The notes under the pieces were generated by a model. That model searched no databases and was not told the DNA's origin. It saw only the letters and a program-made list of their open reading frames with translations. Below are positions 1 through 6,510 of a DNA stretch of 12,001 bases, in pieces (the stretch's first letter is position 1; the number at the start of each line of letters is the position of its first letter). This stretch comes from Pseudomonadota bacterium (lineage in GTDB: Bacteria > Desulfobacterota > Desulfobulbia > Desulfobulbales > JAGXFP01), in the NCBI GenBank assembly GCA_030673265.1, contig DAOVJK010000062.1, forward strand, positions 1-12,001, written 5' to 3'. The position numbers and the translations under genes are program-made.

Positions 1-8
1 AATACTCA

Positions 9-25
9 TGAAATATGCGGGTTAG
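9..25 (+). repeat. Left copy of a 17-base terminal inverted repeat
   Basis: The sequence TGAAATATGCGGGTTAG here is matched, in inverted orientation and with one mismatch, by 11901-11917 at the far end of the window. Similarity stops abruptly on both sides of the 17 bases. The core resembles ends of dispersed or insertion-sequence-type repeats, but no transposase lies inside the window, so the assignment is an inference. Confidence 0.45.
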
Positions 26-124
26 GTGTTGGCAGGAGGACGTAGCAAGATCTTGAAATTAGAAAAATCAAGTTATCTTCACGTCGGTTTAGAGCGCTGG
101 TTTGCTGCCGGCTCAGCAGTGGCA

Positions 125-2551
125 TCAACCGGTAAAATCCATGAATTCATCAAGCTGCTTTGCAAGTTCGTCATAGAGGGCAGGATAACGATCGGCATCT
201 TCAGCAAGCGCTGCTGTTTCCAGTTGATGGGCTACTTCCTGTGAAGCCATAGCGCATATTTGTCCTGCCGCGCCTTTGATAGCGTGGGCATACATCCTTA
301 CCAGCGACCCGTCACCCGCCTCGATAGCATTTTTTAATTTCTGCAGATTGTCCGGTGCACTCCTGCGAAAGGCTTCGATTATCTTCGGTAATGCCGCTTC
401 CATGCCCTTCATTTTGTTCAGAAATTTTGCCCGGTCATAAACCGGCACTTTTTCTGTTTCGGAGCTATCAGTCTTATTATTGGTTTGTTTCTGCGATTCA
501 ATAAAAATGTTCAACCATTTTTCTATAATATTTATTAATTCCTGGGCTTCAATTGGTTTGGCGAGATAATCATCCATTCCTGCCTGGAGGCATTTTTCCT
601 GGGCACCTTTCATGGCATGGGCTGTCATGGCAATGATTGGCACCCGCCGGCCTGGAGGCGAAGCAGCTCCTCCGTCGTCCTCTTTTTGCCTGATTAGTCT
701 GGTCGCTTCATAGCCATCCATTACAGGCATTTCACAATCCATTAATATGATGTCGTAAGGGCGACTTGCCATTGCTTTCACAGCCAGTTGCCCGTTTTCG
801 GCCAGGTCAACCCGAAATGACAGTTTTTCCAGAATGGTCTTGGCAACCAGTTGATTGGTGGCATTGTCTTCCACCAAAAGGATTTTCAATTCACGGCGCT
901 GGGCCTCTGATATCGTATGCCGGGTGATGATCTTGGGGTGCGTTTCATTGGTCAAGGTTTTGCCGCCTGTTCTCAGCAAGGTAAGGCAGTTGTGCAGCAT
1001 CTGCTTCTGGATTGGCTTGGGGAGGTAGGCCGCAATTCCTTTTCTGGCAAGTCTTTCACCATCACCCCGGCGACCATGGGCTGACATTATCACAATTTTA
1101 GTTCTGGATAGTTCAGGATCTGCTGCTATCCTTTCACCCATTGTTTCACCATCCATATCCGGCAGGTGGATGTCAATGATTGCGACCTGGTATGGATCTT
1201 TTTCGGCAAGTGCATCCTGCAATAAAACAAACCCTCTTTCTGCATCCGCAACTTCCTGGTGCCGACAGCCCATCTTCTCAAGCGTGCTTGCGAGCATTTT
1301 CCGGCTGGTATGATTATCATCTACGACCAGAACCCTGGTCTCTTGAAGACAATCACTAAAAAAAGGCTGTTCCTCTAATTCGTTGACAATTGCTTTTTTG
1401 AAGTTTGTTGTAAACCAGAAAGAGGTCCCTTTCCCCAGCGTGCTTTTTACTCCGATAACTCCACCCATAATTTCGACCAACCGCTTGGAAATGGCCAGGC
1501 CCAGGCCGGTTCCACCGTATTTTCTGGATATGGATGAATCGGCTTGACTGAAGTTGTTGAATAGAATTTTTTGCTGATCCTCGGAAAGACCTATTCCTGT
1601 GTCGGTTATGACAAACCGCAATTCACAATGATCCTGATCTTCATTGAGCAAACTAACCTTGATTGCCACCTCGCCATGGTCTGTAAATTTAATGGCATTG
1701 TCGGTCAGGTTCATGATGACCTGACGCAGTCGGCCCGGGTCGCCTGACAACATGGAAGGGACACTTGCTTCAACCAGATTATTGAATTCAAGGTTTTTGC
1801 CCATGGCCTTAGCTGTAAGAAGGCTTTTTATGTCTTCTATGGTGGTGCGAAGATCAAAATTTATCTCCTCAAGACCGAGGTATCCTGCTTCGATCTTGGA
1901 GAAATCAAGAATGTCGTTGATGATGTTTATCAGGGATTCGGCGCTTTGTTTTGCTATTTCGGCGTATTGCCGCTGCTCCGGTTCCAGAGGAGAATCAAGC
2001 AATAGCCCGATCATGCCGATCACCCCGTTCATAGGAGTTCTGATCTCATGGCTCATATGGGCTAGGAACTCACTCTTGGCGCCATTCGACTGCTCTGCCT
2101 CGATCTTACCTTTTTTAAGGTCAGTCTGGGCTGCTTTACGGTTCTGGATCTCCTGTTTTAGTTGTTGGACAAGGATGTGTTCGCGGATAACCCGGTCCAG
2201 CTTGGCCTTAAGGTCTTCAAGCAGGATGGGCTTAGACAGATAATCATTGGCTCCGGCATTGATCACGTCGGCAAAACTAAGATCCAGTTGCTCGCCGGTG
2301 AGCATTATGACATCGGTTTCGGGATGATTGTGCTTGATATGTTTCAGCAGTTCCATTCCGCCCATGTTGGGCATTAAAACGTCACTGACAACGATTTCAA
2401 ATTCGTTTTCTTTGAGTTTTGCTAAGGCCTCAAGGCCATCCGAGGCAGTTTCAAGCAAATAACCGTTTTCAGTCAGGAACGTGCCGAATAGATCAAGTAA
2501 CTCAAGATCATCGTCAACCAGTAGAATTTTTATATCTGGATATTGCGTCAT
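125..2551 (-). CDS. Hybrid sensor histidine kinase / multi-receiver phosphorelay protein (BarA-like layout)
   Basis: Cytoplasmic phosphorelay kinase of 808 residues. Domains in order: an N-terminal receiver (acidic pocket D13-D14, phospho-acceptor D57, T85, K107); a short charged, probably coiled linker (about 120-160); HisKA with H168 in SHEIRTP; a HATPase with N-box around N281-N285, G1 DTGIG (316-320) and G2 GGTGLGL (346-352); a second receiver (D460, K512); a third receiver (D605, K665); and a C-terminal HPt domain with H756 in AHAIKGAAG. All catalytic residues needed for a His-Asp-His-Asp relay appear intact. There is no membrane segment and no PAS, HAMP or GAF domain, so the input probably arrives through the N-terminal receiver from another kinase. 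The start at 2551 is the natural beginning of the first receiver, although the ribosome-binding site is weak. No cognate DNA-binding regulator is adjacent, so the output is unknown. Confidence 0.95.
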   Translation of the reverse strand: MTQYPDIKILLVDDDLELLDLFGTFLTENGYLLETASDGLEALAKLKENEFEIVVSDVLMPNMGGMELLKHIKHNHPETDVIMLTGEQLDLSFADVINAGANDYLSKPILLEDLKAKLDRVIREHILVQQLKQEIQNRKAAQTDLKKGKIEAEQSNGAKSEFLAHMSHEIRTPMNGVIGMIGLLLDSPLEPEQRQYAEIAKQSAESLINIINDILDFSKIEAGYLGLEEINFDLRTTIEDIKSLLTAKAMGKNLEFNNLVEASVPSMLSGDPGRLRQVIMNLTDNAIKFTDHGEVAIKVSLLNEDQDHCELRFVITDTGIGLSEDQQKILFNNFSQADSSISRKYGGTGLGLAISKRLVEIMGGVIGVKSTLGKGTSFWFTTNFKKAIVNELEEQPFFSDCLQETRVLVVDDNHTSRKMLASTLEKMGCRHQEVADAERGFVLLQDALAEKDPYQVAIIDIHLPDMDGETMGERIAADPELSRTKIVIMSAHGRRGDGERLARKGIAAYLPKPIQKQMLHNCLTLLRTGGKTLTNETHPKIITRHTISEAQRRELKILLVEDNATNQLVAKTILEKLSFRVDLAENGQLAVKAMASRPYDIILMDCEMPVMDGYEATRLIRQKEDDGGAASPPGRRVPIIAMTAHAMKGAQEKCLQAGMDDYLAKPIEAQELINIIEKWLNIFIESQKQTNNKTDSSETEKVPVYDRAKFLNKMKGMEAALPKIIEAFRRSAPDNLQKLKNAIEAGDGSLVRMYAHAIKGAAGQICAMASQEVAHQLETAALAEDADRYPALYDELAKQLDEFMDFTG

Positions 2552-2817
2552 AGCAAAGTTAGTTGTTCGTCAATTCTCTTAAGTACTCTTAAATGAGTAA
2601 AGTTCCCTGCATAGTAGCGTCTTATCAATATTGGTTGTGAACGTAAGAAATATATAGATTCAATCGCATAAAAGCTATGTCTTTTCATCTCACAGCGTAG
2701 CAATAAATCGGCCCCGATTTATTGTTTGGATTCAGAAATAGAGTTATGGATATAAATTCAGTGAGTTAGGTCGAGTCTAAGGAGAAGGGTCCGGCAAAAT
2801 AATAGCCAGAAAAATAA
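2552..2817. other. AT-rich upstream region of the hybrid kinase gene
   Basis: No coding potential was seen on either strand. This stretch must contain the promoter of the leftward kinase gene, but I could not single out a convincing -35/-10 pair. Its one clear structure is the palindrome at 2701-2724. Confidence 0.5.
2701..2724. repeat. Perfect 11-base inverted repeat with 2-base centre
   Basis: The arms CAATAAATCGG (2701-2711) and CCGATTTATTG (2714-2724) are exact inverted copies around a CC centre. The site lies about 150 bases upstream of the kinase start. No T-tract follows in either direction, so it is not a standard terminator. A dimeric regulator site or a small dispersed palindrome are both possible. 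Confidence 0.6.
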
Positions 2818-2991
2818 CGAGGTTTGCAGGCTTGTTTTGCCGATTCGCGAACCGCGCAACAAAAAAACCTCAATTGGCTTTATCTCAACCTGGGGGGGGC
2901 GTGGCTGTCGGAGGATGATTTTGCAGAGCTCGACCATTTTTTTGTTACGGCCAAATATATCCCCAAAAGTGTTTTTCGGTTGGTTGGCTAA
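2818..2991 (+). pseudogene. Possible 3' remnant of an unidentified gene
   Basis: Reading rightward, the frame starting at 2818 is open after a stop at 2815-2817 and ends with TAA at 2989-2991. Its product has a protein-like composition, including WLSEDDFAELDHFFVTAKY near the C terminus followed by IPKSVFRLVG. There is no ATG; the only candidate start is TTG at 2824 (55 codons) with a poor ribosome-binding site. An A7 run (2861-2867), a G8 run (2892-2899) and a T7 run lie inside, and the frame shifted by one is also open upstream. This fits a decayed, frameshifted gene whose 5' part is gone. I do not recognise the family. A long open frame on the opposite strand across this stretch appears to be a shadow. 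Confidence 0.35.
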
Positions 2992-3042
2992 ATTATAAGT
3001 TGAGTGGTATTTTGATCTTGTCGTTTGAATAAAGTCCGGAGT

Positions 3043-3063
3043 CATTAATTACCCCGGTTAATG
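3043..3063. promoter_or_regulatory. Inverted repeat just upstream of the nitroreductase gene
   Basis: CATTAA (3043-3048) and TTAATG (3058-3063) form inverted arms around nine bases; with one bulge the pairing extends through ACC/GGT. It ends 16 bases before the start codon, overlapping the region just upstream of the ribosome-binding site. A repressor site is plausible, but this is inference from symmetry and position only. Confidence 0.3.
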
Positions 3064-3079
3064 TGAAGGGAGGTGTGGA

Positions 3080-3742
3080 ATGGATGTAGATAGTTGTCTG
3101 AAAGGAAGGAAGAGCAGCCGTGCTTTTAGGCCGGAGCCGGTCCCCCGGGCCCTGTTGCAGGAAATATTAGATCTGGCCCGCTGGAGCCCCTCTTACAAGA
3201 ATAGCCAGCCCTGGGAGGTGCTTGTCCTTTCCGGGCAGCGCAAGGAGGCCTTGAGCCGGGAGATGCTTCGGCTGCTAGAGGCCGGAGCGCCAAACACCCC
3301 AGATTTGGCCGCACCGGAAGGGTGGCCACCTGCTGAGGAGGCGAAGATCAACCAGCTTTATCAGAGCCGGCAGGAGGCGACCGGTATTGACCTGCGGGAT
3401 CCGAAGGTGGTCCGTAAGGCCAGGAAGGCTAATTTCGCCTTTTACGGCGCCCCCCACGTGGTCTACCTCTTTCAGGATAAGTCCCTAAGCCAATGGTCGC
3501 TATTTGATCTAGGCCTTTTCGCCCAGACCCTGATGCTGGCAGCCCATGCCAAGGGGGTGGGGACGGTCCCACAGGCTTTTGTCACCGATTATGCGCAGGA
3601 GATCAAAGAGTTCCTGGGCATCGCGGCGAGCAAACGGCTGGTGCTTGGTCTCTCCCTGGGATATCCTGAACCGGAGTCTTCGCTCAATCAGCTCCGTACC
3701 GATCGGGTACCGGTGGAGGATTTCGTCCGCTGGCTTGAATAA
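3080..3742 (+). CDS. Nitroreductase family protein (PnbA/NfnB-like)
   Basis: FMN-dependent NAD(P)H oxidoreductase of 220 residues, a normal length for the family and probably a cytoplasmic dimer. The N terminus has the FMN-phosphate motif around R10-R14 (GRKSSRAFRPEPVP). The WSPSYKNSQPWEVLVL segment (35-50) carries the Asn-x-Gln-Pro-Trp flavin signature. The C-terminal half has the characteristic stretches LGLFAQTLMLAAHAKG, VGTVPQAF and LSLGYPEPESSLNQLRTDR. These features place it nearest the nitrobenzoate-reductase (PnbA) branch, whose members reduce nitroaromatics, quinones or related acceptors; the true substrate cannot be told. The ATG at 3080 follows a strong AGGGAGG-type ribosome-binding site. 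The gene is likely a single unit: the following gene has its own promoter and lies 193 bases away. Confidence 0.92.
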   Translation: MDVDSCLKGRKSSRAFRPEPVPRALLQEILDLARWSPSYKNSQPWEVLVLSGQRKEALSREMLRLLEAGAPNTPDLAAPEGWPPAEEAKINQLYQSRQEATGIDLRDPKVVRKARKANFAFYGAPHVVYLFQDKSLSQWSLFDLGLFAQTLMLAAHAKGVGTVPQAFVTDYAQEIKEFLGIAASKRLVLGLSLGYPEPESSLNQLRTDRVPVEDFVRWLE

Positions 3743-3834
3743 TCCCGTATTTGTTTTAGGAGTCGGGAGCGCTACAGGGGCCGTAAATGTGTGGGGAAAG
3801 TAAAAGTGTATAAAATTTGGCGGATATTTTCGTG

Positions 3835-3864
3835 TTGACATTTGGCCGGATTTCCTTGCATCAT
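3835..3864 (+). promoter_or_regulatory. Candidate sigma-70 promoter of the NosL-like genes
   Basis: A perfect -35 box TTGACA (3835-3840) is followed after 18 bases by CATCAT (3859-3864), matching four of six -10 positions. Transcription would begin close to 3871, inside the 12-base palindrome. The promoter lies about 70 bases upstream of the first NosL-like gene. Confidence 0.5.
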
Positions 3865-3870
3865 AAAAGG

Positions 3871-3882
3871 AGTGCATGCACT
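3871..3882. promoter_or_regulatory. Perfect 12-base palindrome at the presumed transcription start
   Basis: AGTGCATGCACT is an exact palindrome lying directly downstream of the candidate -10 box. That is the classical place for a repressor operator, so it may control the NosL-like genes. The binding protein is unknown. Confidence 0.4.
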
Positions 3883-3888
3883 GGAAGG

Positions 3889-3901
3889 TCAGGTGCCACC
3901 T
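3889..3901. promoter_or_regulatory. AGGTGnCACCT-type site, copy 1
   Basis: TCAGGTGCCACCT contains the symmetric core AGGTG-C-CACCT. The same 13 bases occur in inverted orientation at 4416-4428, upstream of the second NosL-like gene. Copy 1 is centred 40 bases before the start codon of the first gene, in its leader. Confidence 0.4.
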
Positions 3902-3935
3902 TGTCGACTTAATAACTATTTAGTGAGGGTAAGAA

Positions 3936-4385
3936 ATGAGGAATAAGACGATTTTTTCGGTCAGTTTTTTGGCATTTGTTCTGCTACTGGCCATTACCGC
4001 CTATGCAGCTGAAATGGCCGGCAAATGCTCATTGTGCGGGATGAATTTCGCGGGCAATGAAAATACCGCCTATGAAATCACTTTTAATGACGGTAAAAAG
4101 GCAACCTACTGCTGCGCCCACTGTGGTCTTTATGTCAATGCTACCGAAACCGGCAAGGTCAAAGCGGCCCGGGCCCGTGATTTCATCGGCGGCGAGTGGA
4201 TGACCCCGGATTCGATGACTTTTCTTTTCAAGAGCAGCGCCACCCCGGCCTGTGCCCCTAGCTGGATAGCCTTTGGCAAAAAGAAGGAGGCGGAAAAGTT
4301 CCAGAAAGGTTTCGGCGGCACCATCTACAACTCAGCTGAAGCTCTCAAGGCAAGAGCCAAAATGCCAAAAGGCATGAAAATGTAG
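3936..4385 (+). CDS. NosL-like exported metal-binding protein (first of a pair)
   Basis: Exported protein of 149 residues. A signal peptide (charged MRNK, hydrophobic core, cleavage probably after TAYA at 24) is followed at once by CSLCGM (C31, C34), the hallmark CxxCGM motif of the NosL family. Then come YCCAHC (C59, C60, C63) and the family's C-terminal WIAFGKKKEAEKFQKGFGG block (110-128). An extra Cys (C106) and a Met-rich tail (MPKGMKM) could add metal ligands. NosL itself is a copper chaperone for nitrous-oxide reductase. This homologue lacks a lipobox, so a soluble periplasmic form is expected rather than the usual lipoprotein. No nosZ, nosD, nosF or nosY lies nearby, so the role may be copper or thiol handling unrelated to N2O reduction. 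The leader has a GAGGG ribosome-binding site. Confidence 0.85.
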   Translation: MRNKTIFSVSFLAFVLLLAITAYAAEMAGKCSLCGMNFAGNENTAYEITFNDGKKATYCCAHCGLYVNATETGKVKAARARDFIGGEWMTPDSMTFLFKSSATPACAPSWIAFGKKKEAEKFQKGFGGTIYNSAEALKARAKMPKGMKM

Positions 4386-4415
4386 AGGAGTTTTTGTGGT
4401 GATAACCGGAAGCCC

Positions 4416-4428
4416 AGGTGGCACCTGA
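4416..4428. promoter_or_regulatory. AGGTGnCACCT-type site, copy 2 (inverted)
   Basis: AGGTGGCACCTGA is the exact reverse complement of 3889-3901. With one flanking base it forms a perfect CAGGTG-G-CACCTG palindrome. It sits in the gap between the two NosL-like genes, 31 bases after the first stop codon, and is not followed by a T-tract, so a protein site is likelier than a terminator. Confidence 0.4.
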
Positions 4429-4565
4429 ACAACCTTTCGGCCAGCTCTTTAACCACCCGACAATTTCTGGCTTCTTCTTTTTATCGCCCTGCATCACCCA
4501 TGACCAATTTTTACTGGACTCGTAAGAAGCCGATCATTGGTCTTTATGACCTGTCCCAGAAACCT

Positions 4566-4994
4566 ATGCGACGAAATTCTCGACAGATACGGCTCTTCCT
4601 CCTGGTGGTTCTGCTGGTTGCAGCCCCGACCCTTTTCGCGGCCACTCTCCGGCCAGACTGCCAGGTCTGCGGAATGTGGATCGACCAGTACCGCCACACC
4701 AGACACGTCTTTACTTCTAAAGACGAGAGCCAAGTCATGTTCTGTAGCTTGACCTGTGCGGCCAGGTATCTAAAAACCCATGGGGCAGAGATGAAACAAC
4801 TGCAGGTCGCCGATTATCTAACCGCAGAACTTATTGACACGGAACAGGCGATCTATCTGGCCGGAAGCGATGCTCCGCCAGTGATGAGCAATACCAGCAT
4901 CATCGCCTTTTCCAGTCAAGAAAGGGCAGAAAAATTCCAGCAAAAACACGGTGGCCACATCCTGAGATTTAGCCAAGTCCTGATCCTGGAATAA
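4566..4994 (+). CDS. NosL-like exported metal-binding protein (second of a pair)
   Basis: Exported protein of 142 residues from the ATG at 4566. I prefer this start because MRRNSRQIR followed by LFLLVVLLVAAPTLFA makes a proper signal peptide. An in-frame ATG at 4500 would add 22 hydrophilic residues before it; neither start has a clear ribosome-binding site. The mature part opens with CQVCGM (C32, C35), then FCSLTC (C60, C64), and closes with SIIAFSSQERAEKFQQKHGG (111-130), the usual NosL C-terminal block. As in its neighbour, there is no lipobox. The two proteins share motif order but little sequence outside the motifs, so they are diverged paralogues, not a recent duplication. They probably share a transcript, although the 180-base gap and the second operator-like site allow separate control. 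Confidence 0.82.
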   Translation: MRRNSRQIRLFLLVVLLVAAPTLFAATLRPDCQVCGMWIDQYRHTRHVFTSKDESQVMFCSLTCAARYLKTHGAEMKQLQVADYLTAELIDTEQAIYLAGSDAPPVMSNTSIIAFSSQERAEKFQQKHGGHILRFSQVLILE

Positions 4995-5171
4995 ATGAAT
5001 GCCGCAGATTAGCACCCCCTGTGAATACCGGCTCTTTAAAAAGTAGGAATTTGTATTCATGGCCAGTAGGAGAAGTCGGGGACGCATTTTAGATTATTAT
5101 TTTAGAATTGGGGAGAACCCATCCTTGGTCTTCTAGGGTAGAGGCAACGTATCGTATTCCAGGGCTTATCA

Positions 5172-5207
5172 ATACCGGCCCCCCCAGGGGCCGGGTATTT
5201 ATTTTTT
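5172..5207 (+). terminator. Rho-independent terminator (rightward)
   Basis: A GC-rich hairpin pairs ATACCGGCCCC (5172-5182) with GGGGCCGGGTAT (5187-5198), with one bulged G, and is followed by a T-rich run (TTTATTTTTT). It lies about 180 bases beyond the stop of the second NosL-like gene, so it either ends that transcript with a long tail or ends a separate small RNA. Confidence 0.75.
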
Positions 5208-5490
5208 AATGCTGTTCTCTGTTATGGCGGAAATGCTGAATTTTCGGTTGCCCAAAAAGCAAATGGGCCCGGTAGGGTTGCATAAAAAATGTAACATCAG
5301 GCTTGGGTCAAACACGTTAACTTGCGATTTCCTTATCGGCTTGGCCAGCTTAGTTCGACTAGAAATCAGCTACCTTTAAATCTTGACTTTCTCTCCTGCG
5401 AAGCTTGAGCCAAACAGAATTGAAGTGTCTCTGTAAGAATCAGATGTCTTGTCTTGACCGGGTGGGTAGAGGATGTCCTTTAGGTCTTAC

Positions 5491-5533
5491 TCAGAAAGGA
5501 GCCGATACTCTGGTGAATAAAGGTCCTTTCTGA
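5491..5533. repeat. 10-base inverted repeat downstream of the beta-barrel gene
   Basis: TCAGAAAGGA (5491-5500) and TCCTTTCTGA (5524-5533) are exact inverted copies 23 bases apart. Read leftward, the hairpin starts 26 bases after the end of the beta-barrel gene. No T-tract follows, so it could be an mRNA 3'-end stabilising structure rather than a standard terminator. Confidence 0.45.
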
Positions 5534-5558
5534 CCGCTCTGTGACGATTCTTGATAAA

Positions 5559-6227
5559 TCAAAACAATACTGCAAAATTTACAAATAAATTTGTAGAGTT
5601 TCCTGAGATATCTTCTGCGTATCGAGCGTTCGTGTTGAGATTAATTTCTGTGCCTGTGCCTGCTGCTCCGATGGAACGCAAACCTATGGATGGGGCAAGG
5701 ACGACATTGTCACTGACTTTGAAATTTACACCCGTAACGACTCCGATGCCAAAGTGGAAAAAGTCGTATTCGGTTTTGTAGGGGGTGCCAAAATCGTAAT
5801 ACGTGTCGGTATCGCCGCTGTAGAAGCCGAATCGGATTAATGGACCACCCCACCAGCGGAGGTTTGGTTGTTGGACAAATGCAAAACCAAAAACATTTTC
5901 AAAGGTGATCCCATTCAAATCAAGGGTCTCATTAAACTCGTCTTCGAGTTCCTGGCCTTCAAAACCGATATTCAAGCGGTAGTTGAAGTTTGACTGATCG
6001 GTAGTAGCTGTATCCAGCGCAAAGCCTATGGCTGTGGAACTGGTGTCGACATCGAATTCTACAAAGGAATTATCCCACTCATACGTGCCTGAGCCACTTG
6101 ATATGTCAAGGTATGGCCCCATTGATACAGCCTCTGCTCGGTCAATAAATGTTCCCAAAAGAGTGGTGAACATTATTGCCATGGCCAGTATTTTCCCCAT
6201 GCGTGATTTTCTTGTAACTTGTGCCAT
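5559..6227 (-). CDS. Outer-membrane beta-barrel protein, OmpW/OmpX-like size
   Basis: Predicted outer-membrane protein of 222 residues. The signal peptide has a basic start (TRKSRMGK), a hydrophobic core and a cleavage site probably after AEA at 33. The mature part alternates polar and hydrophobic residues in short strands separated by Asp/Asn/Gly/Thr-rich turns. It has an aromatic-girdle-like NLRWWGGPLIRFGF segment and ends NLFVNFAVLF, with the C-terminal Phe expected for BAM-dependent insertion. Length fits a small 8-stranded barrel. The ATG at 6227 follows an excellent GGAGGAG ribosome-binding site. The gene stands alone, between a possible 3' hairpin and the umuC terminator. I cannot name the family, and the ligand or role is unknown. 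Confidence 0.75.
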   Translation of the reverse strand: MAQVTRKSRMGKILAMAIMFTTLLGTFIDRAEAVSMGPYLDISSGSGTYEWDNSFVEFDVDTSSTAIGFALDTATTDQSNFNYRLNIGFEGQELEDEFNETLDLNGITFENVFGFAFVQQPNLRWWGGPLIRFGFYSGDTDTYYDFGTPYKTEYDFFHFGIGVVTGVNFKVSDNVVLAPSIGLRSIGAAGTGTEINLNTNARYAEDISGNSTNLFVNFAVLF

Positions 6228-6417
6228 CTCTTCTCCTCCAGTTAGTTGTGCTCTGGTTATTTAACATGTTATCTGGGCTTTACTTACGCTATCAGCAGCC
6301 CCACTGGGAAGTCAATGTAAATTGGCCCCACCATTGATCTGCCCCGATTGTTGTTTCCAGGGTTAGCAGTGAAAAACCAAAGTTCAGCCAAATTTTATAT
6401 GCCTTGCCGACGTCATA

Positions 6418-6450
6418 AGAAAAAGCCATCACTCAAAAGTGAAGATGGCT
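6418..6450 (-). terminator. Rho-independent terminator of umuDC (leftward)
   Basis: Read leftward, AGCCAT (6450-6445) and a CACT/AGTG inner stem pair across a TTTG loop with ATGGCT (6429-6424), immediately followed by TTTTTC. It lies 60 bases beyond the umuC stop codon and is correctly placed to end that operon before the beta-barrel gene. Confidence 0.8.
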
Positions 6451-6510
6451 ATTGTTTATGATAAGTTTGTCCAGATGTAAGTTTTACAGTGATAGAATGA
6501 ATTTACTCAT

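Larger units (their letters stand above)
4995..5558. other. Gene-poor interval after the NosL pair
   Basis: No convincing gene was seen in these 564 bases. The stretch holds a 25-codon ATG frame at 5059 that I do not trust, the terminator hairpin at 5172-5207, and an inverted repeat at 5491-5533. A short AT-rich stretch around 5086-5110 contains ATTTTAGA twice. It may be the untranslated tail of the NosL transcript plus the 3' flank of the leftward beta-barrel gene. Confidence 0.5.

Noticed and set aside
46..55. A 10-base palindrome CAAGATCTTG near the left edge
   Set aside because: A palindrome of this length is not unusual in 12 kb, and it is not placed at a promoter.
2758..3045. A leftward 95-codon open frame upstream of the nitroreductase gene
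   Set aside because: The composition is not protein-like, there is no ribosome-binding site, and it lies opposite the more coding-like remnant at 2818-2991.
4500..4565. A 22-residue N-terminal extension of the second NosL-like protein
   Set aside because: The hydrophilic extension would bury the signal peptide, and there is no ribosome-binding site; the ATG at 4566 gives a normal signal peptide.
5074..5090. An AGTCGGGGACGC stretch reminiscent of short repeats seen near REP-associated transposases
   Set aside because: There is only one copy here, with no hairpin partner or transposase in the window; the resemblance is from memory only.
5059..5136. A 25-codon ATG frame rich in Arg and Ser after the NosL pair
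   Set aside because: It is very short, has no good ribosome-binding site and no recognisable similarity; chance is the simplest explanation.
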